Shown: positions 1 through 9,782, counted from the first letter of the stretch. The stretch: 64,000 bases of DNA from Roseburia sp. 499 (GCF_001940225.2 NZ_CP135164.1:744001-808000), one strand, 5' to 3'. Notes: generated by a model not told the origin, from the sequence alone. Made by a program: numbers and translations.

Positions 1-2
1 TG

Positions 3-1976
3 GGACCCGGAACGATTCTCAATATGATTTTCACCGTAATGAGTGAGGCAGGTAATGTTATATTCGCAAACCTGCCGGTTCTCTTTGCTATGGGCGTGGC
101 AATAGGAATGGCAAAGAAGGAAAAAGAAGTAGCAGCATTAGCATCCGTAATCGCATTCTTTATCATGCATGCATCTATCAGTGCTATGATTACTATCAAT
201 GGTGGTACGGAAGCGATGTTAGACGGAGCTACAACTGACGTATTAGGAATTACATCTCTTCAGATGGGTGTGTTTGGTGGAATTATCGTAGGACTTGGAG
301 TAGCAGCATTGCACAACCGGTTCTACAAGATTGAACTTCCACAGGTATTATCCTTCTTTGGAGGTACCAGATTCGTACCAATTATTTCTGCATTGGTGTA
401 TGTAGTAGTAGGTATTGCAATGTTCTTTATCTGGTCGGTAATTCAGCAGGGAATCTACAGTGTAGGTAATGTGGTATTAGCTTCCGGTTATGGTGGAACA
501 TGGGTATACGGAGTTATGGAGCGTGCATTGATTCCGTTCGGACTGCATCATGTGTTCTACTTACCATTCTGGCAGACCGGAGTAGGCGGTTCTATGGAAG
601 TTGCAGGACAGATGATAGAAGGTGCACAGAACATCTTCTTTGCACAGTTAGCAGATCCAACCGTAGATCACTTTGCGGTAGAAGCAACCAGATTTATGTC
701 CGGTAAGTTCCCATTGATGATTTTCGGACTTCCGGGAGCAGCGCTTGCAATGTACCGTTGTGCAAAGCCGGAAAAGAGAAAGGTAGTAGGTGGTCTGTTA
801 TTATCCGCAGCATTGACATCTATGCTGACTGGTATTACAGAACCGATTGAATTTACATTCTTATTTGTTGCACCGGTATTATATGTTATTCACTGTGTAT
901 TTGCAGGTCTTGCTTATATGTTCATGCATCTCTTGAATGTAGGTGTAGGTATGACCTTCTCCGGTGGTTTGATAGATATGTTCCTGTTCGGTGTATTGCA
1001 AGGAAATAAAAAGACCAGTTGGGTATGGATTGTTGTCGTAGGAATTGGATATTTCATAGTATATTATTTTATGTTCTCCTTCTTGATTAAGAAGTTTAAC
1101 TTCAAGACACCTGGTCGTGATGATGCGGACGAAGTAAAACTCTATACCAGAAAAGATGTAGAAGCGAAGAAAAATGGAGAAAAAGAAGGCGGAAATGAAC
1201 TGTCCCGTAAGATTTGTGCAGGTCTTGGCGGAAAGAAAAATATTTCTGATGTAGACTGCTGTGCAACACGTTTACGTTGTACCGTATTTGATGCAGATAA
1301 AGTAGATGATGCTTTATTAAAATCAACAGGGGCTTCCGGAGTAATTCACAAAGGATTAGGTGTACAGATTATTTATGGACCGAAGGTTACTGTCATTAAA
1401 TCCGATTTAGAGGATTATCTGGAAACAGCACCGGACGAAGAAGATATTCAGATATCTGCTTCTGTAGAAGAAAAGCAGGAAAGCCAGTCTGGAAACCAGG
1501 GACAGAAATTGGTAAAAACCATTATGATTGCAAGCCCGTTTGATGGAAATGCAGCAGAATTAGAAACAGCACCGGATGAAGGATTTGCAGGAAAAATGAT
1601 GGGAGATGGAGCTGTAGTAGAGCCATCTGAAGATACAGTAAAGGCACCGGTAGATGCCACTGTAAGTTTTGTATTTCCAACAAAACATGCCATTGGATTA
1701 GAAACAGAAGATGGAATGGAGATGCTTCTTCATATCGGAATTGATACCGTAAAATTAAATGGAGAAGGATTTGAAGTATTAGTAGAAGAAGGTGCAAAGG
1801 TGAAAAAAGGCGATGCACTAATGAAGATTGACATGGATTATATCAAGTCACATGCACCATCTTTAGTATCACCGGTATTATGCACTGATTTGTCAGATAA
1901 CCAGAAGATTCGTATGGTAAAGACAGGAGCAATAAAGGCGGGAGAAGATCTTTTCGCTGTAGATATTTATGAATAA
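3..1976 (+). CDS. ptsG: PTS glucose-type transporter subunit IICBA (5' partial)
   Basis: The reading frame is open from base 3, so the true start lies upstream of the window; the first ATG at 24 is internal. Domain order is IIC-IIB-IIA. The membrane IIC part fills roughly the first 370 residues with many hydrophobic helices and the GITEPIEF signature. IIB follows with the phosphocysteine motif DCCATRLR. IIA ends the protein, with the phospho-histidine in LLHIGIDTV. Such proteins import and phosphorylate glucose or N-acetylglucosamine at the membrane, taking phosphate from HPr and enzyme I, both encoded just downstream. The sugar cannot be fixed from sequence alone; glucose is favoured because a GlcT/LicT-like antiterminator follows 21 bases later. 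Confidence 0.9.
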   Translation, partial: GPGTILNMIFTVMSEAGNVIFANLPVLFAMGVAIGMAKKEKEVAALASVIAFFIMHASISAMITINGGTEAMLDGATTDVLGITSLQMGVFGGIIVGLGVAALHNRFYKIELPQVLSFFGGTRFVPIISALVYVVVGIAMFFIWSVIQQGIYSVGNVVLASGYGGTWVYGVMERALIPFGLHHVFYLPFWQTGVGGSMEVAGQMIEGAQNIFFAQLADPTVDHFAVEATRFMSGKFPLMIFGLPGAALAMYRCAKPEKRKVVGGLLLSAALTSMLTGITEPIEFTFLFVAPVLYVIHCVFAGLAYMFMHLLNVGVGMTFSGGLIDMFLFGVLQGNKKTSWVWIVVVGIGYFIVYYFMFSFLIKKFNFKTPGRDDADEVKLYTRKDVEAKKNGEKEGGNELSRKICAGLGGKKNISDVDCCATRLRCTVFDADKVDDALLKSTGASGVIHKGLGVQIIYGPKVTVIKSDLEDYLETAPDEEDIQISASVEEKQESQSGNQGQKLVKTIMIASPFDGNAAELETAPDEGFAGKMMGDGAVVEPSEDTVKAPVDATVSFVFPTKHAIGLETEDGMEMLLHIGIDTVKLNGEGFEVLVEEGAKVKKGDALMKIDMDYIKSHAPSLVSPVLCTDLSDNQKIRMVKTGAIKAGEDLFAVDIYE

Positions 1977-1997
1977 AGCATAGGGGAAGGAAAGAGT

Positions 1998-2834
1998 ATG
2001 TACCGTGTTACCAAGGCATTAAACCATAATGCAATATTAGCAGTAAAGGAAAACAGCGTAAAGGAATATCTTTTGCTGGGAAAGGGAATCGGATTTGGAA
2101 AAAAGGTATCAGAATATGTAGAACCGGGTGAGGATGTCAGAGTATATTCCTTACAGTCTGATTCAGAGCGTGGAAATGCCAGAAAAATGGTACGGGATAT
2201 GGATCCGGTATATTTAGAGATTTCTAATGCCATACTAAAAAAGGCAGAAGAAGAGTTTGGTAAGATAGACCGGAGCATACTCTTTCCTATGGCAGATCAC
2301 ATTGCATTTGCAGCAGAAAGAATTCGCAAAGGGGAACAAATTAGTAATCCACTGACTCAGGATATACAGGTATTGTTCTATAAGGAATATAAGATTGCAG
2401 AATTGGCAGAGGAGTTGCTTTGGCAGATGGAGGGAATCCGTATTGATAAGGATGAGATAGGATATATTGCACTTCATGTTCATTCCTCCATCTGTGATGA
2501 AAATGTATCCAATGCTATGCAGATTGCAGCGGCAGTGCGTGAGTGTGTTGCAATGATTGAGGAAGAGACGGGCAGTAAGATTGATGTACAGACCCTTTCT
2601 TATAACCGTTTGATGAATCATGTGAAATATATGGCAGCGAGAGGTATGACCGGAGAAGAATTGAAACTGGATATGAATGAATATATTGAGAAGCAGTATC
2701 CAAATTCTTTTCAGATTGCAGATGAAGTGTGTAAGCATCTCTCCCGCGCACTTCAAATAGAACTGCCGGAAATTGAGATAGGATATCTGGCAATGCACAT
2801 AGAACGTGTATGCTCCAATGAAATAGAAAGTTAA
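1998..2834 (+). CDS. BglG/LicT/GlcT-family transcription antiterminator
   Basis: A 278-residue protein with the family's usual length and architecture: an N-terminal CAT RNA-binding domain (about residues 1-58, starting MYRVTKALNHNAILA and containing GKGIGFGKK), then two PTS regulation domains. PRD histidines are visible in MADHIAFAAER, YIALHVHSS, NRLMNHVKYM and YLAMHIERV. These proteins bind an RNA antiterminator in the leader of a PTS gene, and HPr or enzyme II phosphorylation of the PRDs sets activity. It lies between the PTS permease and ptsH, so it probably controls the permease. The target leader would be upstream of the window and cannot be inspected. Confidence 0.9.
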   Translation: MYRVTKALNHNAILAVKENSVKEYLLLGKGIGFGKKVSEYVEPGEDVRVYSLQSDSERGNARKMVRDMDPVYLEISNAILKKAEEEFGKIDRSILFPMADHIAFAAERIRKGEQISNPLTQDIQVLFYKEYKIAELAEELLWQMEGIRIDKDEIGYIALHVHSSICDENVSNAMQIAAAVRECVAMIEEETGSKIDVQTLSYNRLMNHVKYMAARGMTGEELKLDMNEYIEKQYPNSFQIADEVCKHLSRALQIELPEIEIGYLAMHIERVCSNEIES

Positions 2835-2871
2835 ATTATTACAAAAAGAAAATGAAAGAGAGGAAACGAAA

Positions 2872-3129
2872 ATGAAAACATTTCAGTACAAAATTACAGA
2901 AGAAGTAGGAATTCATGCAAGACCGGCAGGACTTTTGACAAAGGCAGCAAAGGAATGTGGTTCCAAGGTTACCATTTCCAGCAATGGTAAGAGTGCAGAT
3001 GCAACTAAGTTGATGGCTGTTATGAGCCTTGGTGTAAAATGTTTTGATGAGGTTACTGTTACCGTAGAAGGTGAAAATGAAGAAGAAGCAGCAGCTCAGA
3101 TGGAAAAGTTTTTCAAGGAGAATCTGTAG
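2872..3129 (+). CDS. ptsH: Phosphocarrier protein HPr, lacking Ser46
   Basis: 85 residues, with the active His15 in GIHARPAG. It carries phosphate from enzyme I (next gene, 14 bases downstream) to PTS permeases in the cytosol. In Gram-positive HPr, Ser46 is phosphorylated by HPrK/P and then binds CcpA for catabolite repression. Counting from Met1, position 46 here is Lys (the segment reads DATKLMAVMSLG where Bacillus subtilis has NLKSIMGVMSLG), so the regulatory phosphosite is missing. Thr45 is the nearest hydroxyl. The gene has a good AGAGAGG ribosome-binding site. Confidence 0.92.
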   Translation: MKTFQYKITEEVGIHARPAGLLTKAAKECGSKVTISSNGKSADATKLMAVMSLGVKCFDEVTVTVEGENEEEAAAQMEKFFKENL

Positions 3130-3143
3130 ACAGGAGAGATTTC

Positions 3144-4766
3144 ATGGAAAAATATAGTGGTAAGTCAATTTTTCAGGGAATTGCAATTGGAAAATTATTG
3201 TTTTATGAAAAGCAGCAGGCAGAAGTAAAACGACATAAGATAGAAGATAAGACAGCAGAAATTGAGCGCTATGAAAAAGCGAAAGAAACTGCTATTGCAC
3301 AACTTCAGAAGTTATATGAAAAGGCATGTAAAGAAGTAGGAGAAGTAAATGCTGCCGTATTTGAAGTGCATCAGATGATGCTGGAGGATGAAGATTATAA
3401 TGATTCCGTGCGAAATATGATTGAGCAGCAGGAAGTAAATGCAGAGTATGCGGTAGCTGTAACAGGAGATAATTTTTCTAATATGTTTGCTGAGATGGAG
3501 GATGAATATTTCAGTGCAAGAGCAGCAGATATTAAAGATATTTCAGACCGCGTCGTATCTGTGCTTTGTGGTGGAGACGGAGGCGTGAATGATTTGGACG
3601 AGCCGGTTATTTTGGTGGCAGATGATTTGGCCCCAAGTGAAACTGTTCAGATGGATAAGGAAAAACTCCTGGCATTTGTAACAGAGCAGGGCTCATCCAA
3701 CTCCCATACAGCAATTTTAGCCAGAACCATGAATATTCCGGCATTGATAGGAATAGCCATTCAGAAAGAATGGAATGGAAAAATGGCAGTAGTGGATGGA
3801 TTTACAGGCACTTTGTATGTAGAGCCTACCGCTGAAGTCTTAGATGAGATGACAGAGAAGCAGAAAAAGCTATTAGAAGAACGGGAATTGCTTCAGGAGT
3901 TGAAAGGAAAAGAGGATATTACAAAAGACGGACGTAAAATCAAGCTGTATGCTAATATTGGCAATGTTTCTGATGTTGCAGGGGTACTTAAGAATGATGC
4001 AGCAGGAATTGGTCTGTTCCGTAGTGAATTCCTGTATTTGGAAAAGGATCATTTTCCAACAGAAGAGGAACAGTTCTTTGCCTATAAGACAGTAGCAGAG
4101 AGAATGGCAGGGAAGAAGGTTATTATCCGTACATTGGATATCGGTGCTGATAAGCAGGTAGATTACTTCAATCTGGATAAGGAAGAAAATCCTGCTATGG
4201 GCTATCGTGCAATCCGTATCTGTCTCACACAGCCAGATATATTTAAGACACAGCTTCGTGCCTTATTCCGTGCAGCAAAGTATGGAAATATTGCAATCAT
4301 GTATCCTATGATTACTTCGGTAGGTGAGGTAAGAAAAATTAAGGAAATCGTGGCAGAAGTAAAGGAAGAATTAGAGAAAGCAGAAATCCCTTACGGAGAA
4401 GTAGAACAGGGAATCATGATTGAAACACCGGCAGCAGTTGTTATGAGTGATGAGTTGGCGAAGGAAGTGGATTTCTTCAGTATCGGAACCAATGATTTGA
4501 CTCAGTATACACTGGCAATTGATCGGCAGAATGCAAAATTGGATGACTTCTATGACTCTCATCATCCTGCAATTCTTCGAATGATACAGATAGTTATTGA
4601 TAATGGTCATGCTAACAACTGTTGGGTTGGTATTTGTGGAGAATTAGGAGCAGATACAACTCTTACGGAAACATTTGTAAAAATGGGAATTGATGAATTA
4701 TCCGTTTCACCGGGATTCGTACTTCCGATTCGAAAAATCATTCGCCAGATGGAGAGTGGAAAGTAA
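3144..4766 (+). CDS. ptsI: Phosphoenolpyruvate-protein phosphotransferase (PTS enzyme I)
   Basis: 540 residues, slightly shorter than the usual 570. The N-terminal HPr-binding and phosphohistidine domain shows GSSNSHTAILARTMNIPAL, with the active His after GSSNS. The C-terminal PEP-binding TIM barrel shows GIGLFRSEFLYL, IRTLDIGADKQ, NPAMGYRAIR, and IGTNDLTQYTLAIDR, followed by the GICGELGAD motif carrying the catalytic Cys. It autophosphorylates on PEP and passes phosphate to HPr. It is the last gene of the visible PTS run and is followed directly by an intrinsic terminator. Confidence 0.96.
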   Translation: MEKYSGKSIFQGIAIGKLLFYEKQQAEVKRHKIEDKTAEIERYEKAKETAIAQLQKLYEKACKEVGEVNAAVFEVHQMMLEDEDYNDSVRNMIEQQEVNAEYAVAVTGDNFSNMFAEMEDEYFSARAADIKDISDRVVSVLCGGDGGVNDLDEPVILVADDLAPSETVQMDKEKLLAFVTEQGSSNSHTAILARTMNIPALIGIAIQKEWNGKMAVVDGFTGTLYVEPTAEVLDEMTEKQKKLLEERELLQELKGKEDITKDGRKIKLYANIGNVSDVAGVLKNDAAGIGLFRSEFLYLEKDHFPTEEEQFFAYKTVAERMAGKKVIIRTLDIGADKQVDYFNLDKEENPAMGYRAIRICLTQPDIFKTQLRALFRAAKYGNIAIMYPMITSVGEVRKIKEIVAEVKEELEKAEIPYGEVEQGIMIETPAAVVMSDELAKEVDFFSIGTNDLTQYTLAIDRQNAKLDDFYDSHHPAILRMIQIVIDNGHANNCWVGICGELGADTTLTETFVKMGIDELSVSPGFVLPIRKIIRQMESGK

Positions 4767-4776
4767 ATAGAAAAGA

Positions 4777-4813
4777 CCTTTGTTATCTGAAAAGATAGCA
4801 AAGGCTTTTTTTA
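4777..4813 (+). terminator. Intrinsic terminator after ptsI
   Basis: Arms CCTTTGTTATCT (4777-4788) and AGATAGCAAAGG (4793-4804) pair with one G-T wobble around a GAAA loop. A run of eight T follows. This closes the PTS operon. Confidence 0.9.
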
Positions 4814-4857
4814 TATGTTAAAATATAGGAAAACACGAAAAAAGTAGGAAGAAGACT

Positions 4858-7476
4858 ATGGGCAAAATTTGTATAGCTGTACTGGCGCATGTAGATGCCG
4901 GAAAGACAACTTTATCAGAGGCAATGCTTTATCACAGTGGAAGCATTCGGAAAATGGGAAGAGTAGACAATCAGGATGCTTTTTTGGATAACTATGCACT
5001 GGAACGGGAACGTGGCATCACTATTTTTTCCAAGCAGGCAGAACTCAAACTTGGGGAACAAGAGATTACGCTGTTGGACACTCCTGGACATGTGGATTTT
5101 TCAGCGGAAATGGAACGAACCTTACAAGTATTAGATTACGCTATTTTAGTCATCAGTGGGGCAGACGGTGTTCAGGGACATACTAGGACTTTATGGCAGC
5201 TGTTAAAGCGATATCAGGTACCGGTTTTCTTATTCATCAATAAAATGGATCAGCCTGGAACAGATGAGCAAGTGCTTATGGAGCAGTTGCGGGATGGTTT
5301 GTCAGAAAACTGCATTGATTTTTCTGTAGGAGAGTCGGAAGAATTTTATGATAATATTGCCATGTGTGGTGAAGAAGCTATGGAGCAGTTTTTAGAAGAT
5401 GGCAGTATTAAAATAGAACAGGTCAGAAAAATGATACAGGAACGAATGATATTTCCGTGTTTTTTTGGTTCTGCGTTAAAGGAGCAGGGGGTAGAAGAAT
5501 TCTTAGAAGGACTTGTTGCGTATAGTCAAGTGCCTTCCTATCCGAAGGAGTTTGGAGCAAGGGTATTTAAGATTGCAAGAGATGAACAAGGAAATCGACT
5601 GACATACTTAAAAGTAACAGGAGGAAGTCTTAGGGTAAAAACGATACTTCCGGGCCAACAGGAGAAGATTAATCAGATTCGGATTTACTCCGGAGAAAAA
5701 TATATTACCGTAGAAGAAGCAGAAGCCGGAACAATTTGTGCTGTAACCGGATTGAGTCAGACCCGTCCGGGAGAGGGCTTTGGTATGGAGTCTGAAGTAT
5801 CTGTACCATTGCTAGAACCTGTGCTGACTTATCAGATTTTACTTCCGGAAGGAATGGATGCAGCAGTAGCACTTCCGAAGTTGCGCCAGCTTGAGGAAGA
5901 AGAACCGGAACTTCATATCGTCTGGGAGGAACAACTGCAAGAAATTCGGGTGCAGGTCATGGGGGAAGTACAGATAGAGATTCTGAAATATCTGGTAAAA
6001 GAGCGGTTTGGAATAGAGATTGAGTTCGGAGCAGGAAATATTGTATATAAAGAGACCATACGAAATGTAGTAGAAGGCGTGGGACATTTTGAACCATTAC
6101 GTCATTATGCAGAGGTACATCTTAGAATGGAACCGGGAGAGCCAGGAAGTGGGCTTCAGTTTGCCACTGAATGTAGCGAAGATGTGTTAAGTCGTAACTG
6201 GCAAAGATTGATTTTGACACACTTGGAAGAAAAAGAGCATAAGGGTGTCTTGACCGGTGCACCGATTACGGATATAAAGATTACTTTGACTACTGGCCGA
6301 GCTCATCAGAAGCATACCGAAGGTGGAGATTTCCGACAGGCAACTTATCGGGCAGTACGACAGGGATTAAAACAAGCGGAATCTGTACTGTTGGAACCGT
6401 ATTATTCCTTTCGACTTGAAGTGCCGGAAAGCAGTATTGGACGTGCTATGACAGACTTAGAGCGGATGCATGGAGTGTTTGAAACACCGGAGATTCAAAA
6501 TGGGAGAGCGGTGCTTACAGGAAGTGCACCGGTGGCGTTGCTTCAGGATTATCCTAAAGAAGTGACAGCATATACCAGGGGGGAAGGTAAGCTCTTTTGC
6601 ACGATTTTGGGATATGGCCCTTGTCACAACGAGGAAGAGGTTATTGCAGAGAAGTGTTATGATTCAGAAGCGGATTTAGAGAATCCTACAGGTTCTGTGT
6701 TCTGCGCTCATGGAGCAGGATTTGTAGTAAATTGGGACGAGGTTAAAAATTATATGCATCTGGAAAGTACACTAGAGACTGCAGAAGTATCACAGATAGA
6801 AGAGGAGCCGATATTTACAGAATATACAGAAGAAATGTGGATTGATACGGAAGAAATTGATGAAATCCTGTCAAGAACATATGGAGCAAATAAGAAAGAC
6901 AAGGGGAATTCTGTAGAAAGTGGTTTTGCCAAAAAGCGTAAGCCATTAGAAATATCTTCTGTAACCAGAACCTATCAGCCGAGAAAGTCAGAGGAAGAAT
7001 ATCTGCTGGTAGATGGTTATAACGTGATTCACGCATGGGAAGAGTTGAAAGAGCTGGCAGAGACCAATCTGGACGGAGCAAGAGGAAAGCTCATGGATAT
7101 TTTGTGTAATTATCAGGGGATTCGTAAGTGTAATTTGATTGTAGTGTTTGATGCTTATCGTGTAAAAGGACATGCAGCAGAGGTGACGGATTATCATAAT
7201 ATCCATGTGGTATTTACGGCTGAAGCAGAGACTGCAGACCAGTATATTGAAAAATTTGCCCATGAAAATGGAAAAAAATATCGTGTGACAGTAGCAACTT
7301 CAGATGGACTAGAGCAGATTATTATTCGTGGGCAGGATTGTCTGTTGTTGTCGGCACGGGAACTAAAGGAAGAAATAGAACGAGTATCAGAACAGACCAG
7401 GCAGGAATATATGAAAGAGCAAGCGGGAGAACGGAATCGTCCTATGGAGGAGTTGCTAAAAGAAGTACATATTTAG
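4858..7476 (+). CDS. EF-G/Tet-like ribosome GTPase fused to a C-terminal NYN (Rae1/YacP-like) nuclease domain
   Basis: 872 residues. The N-terminal two thirds is a translational GTPase of the EF-G/Tet(M) type: G1 AHVDAGKT near residue 8, RGIT switch I, DTPGH, and NKMD, then domains II to V. At about residues 714-855 a second domain begins with YLLVDGYNVIHAWEEL (Asp719) and continues with VVFDAY and VTVATSDGLEQ, the pattern of NYN/YacP proteins. Rae1 (YacP) of Bacillus subtilis cleaves mRNA in the ribosomal A site. The domain IV loop reads GRAHQKHTEGGDF and lacks the YSPVST loop used by Tet(M)/Tet(O) to displace tetracycline, so resistance is not supported. Inference: a single-chain ribosome-acting GTPase-nuclease. 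It stands alone between two terminator/promoter regions. Confidence 0.85.
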   Translation: MGKICIAVLAHVDAGKTTLSEAMLYHSGSIRKMGRVDNQDAFLDNYALERERGITIFSKQAELKLGEQEITLLDTPGHVDFSAEMERTLQVLDYAILVISGADGVQGHTRTLWQLLKRYQVPVFLFINKMDQPGTDEQVLMEQLRDGLSENCIDFSVGESEEFYDNIAMCGEEAMEQFLEDGSIKIEQVRKMIQERMIFPCFFGSALKEQGVEEFLEGLVAYSQVPSYPKEFGARVFKIARDEQGNRLTYLKVTGGSLRVKTILPGQQEKINQIRIYSGEKYITVEEAEAGTICAVTGLSQTRPGEGFGMESEVSVPLLEPVLTYQILLPEGMDAAVALPKLRQLEEEEPELHIVWEEQLQEIRVQVMGEVQIEILKYLVKERFGIEIEFGAGNIVYKETIRNVVEGVGHFEPLRHYAEVHLRMEPGEPGSGLQFATECSEDVLSRNWQRLILTHLEEKEHKGVLTGAPITDIKITLTTGRAHQKHTEGGDFRQATYRAVRQGLKQAESVLLEPYYSFRLEVPESSIGRAMTDLERMHGVFETPEIQNGRAVLTGSAPVALLQDYPKEVTAYTRGEGKLFCTILGYGPCHNEEEVIAEKCYDSEADLENPTGSVFCAHGAGFVVNWDEVKNYMHLESTLETAEVSQIEEEPIFTEYTEEMWIDTEEIDEILSRTYGANKKDKGNSVESGFAKKRKPLEISSVTRTYQPRKSEEEYLLVDGYNVIHAWEELKELAETNLDGARGKLMDILCNYQGIRKCNLIVVFDAYRVKGHAAEVTDYHNIHVVFTAEAETADQYIEKFAHENGKKYRVTVATSDGLEQIIIRGQDCLLLSARELKEEIERVSEQTRQEYMKEQAGERNRPMEELLKEVHI

Positions 7477-7487
7477 AGGATTGTTTA

Positions 7488-7516
7488 TTGAAGACGGAAG
7501 GCGTTGATGGTATAAT
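7488..7516 (+). promoter_or_regulatory. SigA-type promoter for the YhgE/Pip operon
   Basis: TTGAAG (7488-7493), a 17-base spacer and a perfect TATAAT (7511-7516). An AGGAGG ribosome-binding site follows at 7526-7531, ahead of ATG 7539. Confidence 0.75.
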
Positions 7517-7538
7517 ATTAATATTAGGAGGTACGGCC

Positions 7539-9767
7539 ATGAAGAATATATTAACGATATTTAAATCAGATGTAAAAAGGTTGGTAAAGAATCTGTTGGC
7601 ACTTATTATTATCATCGGATTATGCTTTTTACCATCATTGTATGCTTGGTTTAATATTTATTCTAATTGGGATCCTTATTCCAATACCGCTAATATTAAA
7701 ATAGCAGCTTTTTCAGAAGATAAAGGATATACACTTCCGGATGGAACAACAGAAAATATGGGAAATGAAGTATTAGAGGAATTAAAGACAAATGAGTCCA
7801 TAGGGTGGGTGATTGTAGATACTTCAGAAGAGGCAATTGAAGGAGTAAAAAGTGGAGATTATTATGCAGCCGTTGTCATTGAAAAGGATTTTACCTATAA
7901 AATGTACAATATGTTTGCAGAAGGATTTGCCAATCCCGGTATTACATATTATGAGAATCAAAAGAAGAATGCAGTAGCAACTAAAATTACAGATACAGCG
8001 GTTTCCACCCTGCAGCAAAGTATTGATGCAAAGTTTATAGAAGTGGTCATTTGTACGGTGTTTGAGCAGACTAATGCAATGTCTGGGGAGTTGGAAAACA
8101 GCAATAAGATAGAGGAATTCATTGGAAAAATAGAAGGAATCAATGAAAACCTCAAAGAATATGAGGCAGCAGTCAGTAGCCTTTTAGAGGGAAATGAGGC
8201 TCTGACCGCATCAGTGGGTGAAGCCAAGGGAAAGCTTCAGGGACTGCAGGAAAAGGTGGCAATAGGAATTAGCGATATAGATGCAGTAAGTGGAAATATT
8301 GCCAATACACAGACACGCCTTTCTGATTTTAGCGCGAATGTAAATACATCTCTTGCAACCATTGAAACATCTTTGAATAAGATTGCCACAGATATTTCAA
8401 ATGCAAAATTGGCAGATAAGACAAGTACAGTAGTGTCAGATATGACGCAGGCAGCTCAGGATGTGGCAGAATTGCAGAAACAAATTGCGGAGTTGGTGAC
8501 AGCATTGAATAATATTACAATGCCGGAGGATAGCCAGCAGAGTCAGGAATTAGAACAACAGCTTCAGGAGGCATTGGAAGCTCTTAATTCCCTTGCAAAT
8601 GGAGCCGGAGATATTCAGAATGCTTTAGAACAGCTTGGAATTGCAGGAGAAAAAACAGGAAGTTTAGCAAATATGGATACCGGCAATTTACCAAATGTAG
8701 CAAATGATATTCGGGAAAGTCTGGTAAATGCCAAAGTAGGAGATATCACAGCTACACTTACCAGTTGCAGCAATTCTGTGGCAAATATGAGAAATATGTA
8801 TACCAATAGTCTGGTGCCGCAGGTGGATGGTATTCTGGATAGTACAGGACAGATTTTGGGAACAGTATCTCAGTTGTTAGAAAGCACGGATGAAACATTG
8901 GAAAATACCAGTGATATTTTCGATGGTGTGGTAACGACATTAGATGGAGCAAATCAGAGTCTGGAACAGATTCAGACAATTTTACAGAGTGTAAGCGGGA
9001 AGTTGACTGCAATCATAGATAAGTTGAATAGCGTAAGCGAGGATGAAAGGGTAGATGCATTGATAGAGCTTATGCAGGGAGACCCGGATACCTATGGTGA
9101 GTTTTTCTCAGAGCCGGTAAAAATTGACACGAAACAGGTGTATCCTATTGAAAATTATGGTTCTGCCATGACACCTTTTTATACAGTGCTTGCATTATGG
9201 GTAGGAGCCATGCTTTTAGCTGCATTAGTAAAGGTAAAGGCGGAGCCGAAAAATATGCCGGATGTAAAGTTGTATCAGTTGTTTTTTGGGAGATATTTGT
9301 TATTTTTTGTATTAGGGCAGATTCAGGCGCTTATTGTAGTGCTAGGAGATATTTATCTCCTGCATTGTCAGATTCTGGATAAGGGAATGTTCTGGTTGAC
9401 TGCATCGGTAACAAGCTTTGTATTTACGTTGCTGATATACGCATTGACTCTTTCTTTCGGAGATGTGGGAAAGGCTATTGCAGTAGTTATTATGGTTATT
9501 CAGATTGCAGGCTCCGGTGGAACCTTCCCAATTGAGCTTTTGCCTTCTGTTTACCGAAATATTTATATCTTCTTCCCGTTTCCGTACGCTATCAATGCTA
9601 TGAGGGAGACCATTGGAGGAATGTACGGAAGTACCTATGTAAAATCTATGGGAGAACTGCTGATATTTGCAGTTGCGTCCCTTGTAATTGGATTAATAAT
9701 TAGAAAACCATTTATCAAACTAAATCATTTCGTGGAAAAACGAATGGAAGATACGAAAATGATGTAA
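7539..9767 (+). CDS. YhgE/Pip-family membrane protein, copy 1
   Basis: 742 residues from ATG 7539, which is preceded by AGGAGG; the open frame extends further upstream into the previous gene but without a ribosome-binding site. One transmembrane helix near the N-terminus (SLYAWFNIYSNWDPYSNTANIKIA follows it, a family hallmark) leads to a long extracellular region rich in coiled coil and Q/S/N-heavy heptads. About five or six helices lie at the C-terminus and resemble an ABC-2 permease. YhgE/Pip proteins include the phage-infection protein of Lactococcus and ESX/type VII-like envelope proteins; the exact function is unknown. A paralogue lies two genes downstream. Confidence 0.85.
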   Translation: MKNILTIFKSDVKRLVKNLLALIIIIGLCFLPSLYAWFNIYSNWDPYSNTANIKIAAFSEDKGYTLPDGTTENMGNEVLEELKTNESIGWVIVDTSEEAIEGVKSGDYYAAVVIEKDFTYKMYNMFAEGFANPGITYYENQKKNAVATKITDTAVSTLQQSIDAKFIEVVICTVFEQTNAMSGELENSNKIEEFIGKIEGINENLKEYEAAVSSLLEGNEALTASVGEAKGKLQGLQEKVAIGISDIDAVSGNIANTQTRLSDFSANVNTSLATIETSLNKIATDISNAKLADKTSTVVSDMTQAAQDVAELQKQIAELVTALNNITMPEDSQQSQELEQQLQEALEALNSLANGAGDIQNALEQLGIAGEKTGSLANMDTGNLPNVANDIRESLVNAKVGDITATLTSCSNSVANMRNMYTNSLVPQVDGILDSTGQILGTVSQLLESTDETLENTSDIFDGVVTTLDGANQSLEQIQTILQSVSGKLTAIIDKLNSVSEDERVDALIELMQGDPDTYGEFFSEPVKIDTKQVYPIENYGSAMTPFYTVLALWVGAMLLAALVKVKAEPKNMPDVKLYQLFFGRYLLFFVLGQIQALIVVLGDIYLLHCQILDKGMFWLTASVTSFVFTLLIYALTLSFGDVGKAIAVVIMVIQIAGSGGTFPIELLPSVYRNIYIFFPFPYAINAMRETIGGMYGSTYVKSMGELLIFAVASLVIGLIIRKPFIKLNHFVEKRMEDTKMM

Positions 9768-9782
9768 AAAGGAGTGAGGAAA

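Noticed and set aside
4858..7476. Tetracycline resistance protein
   Set aside because: The fold is Tet(M)-like, but the domain IV loop needed for drug release is not present and a nuclease domain is attached.
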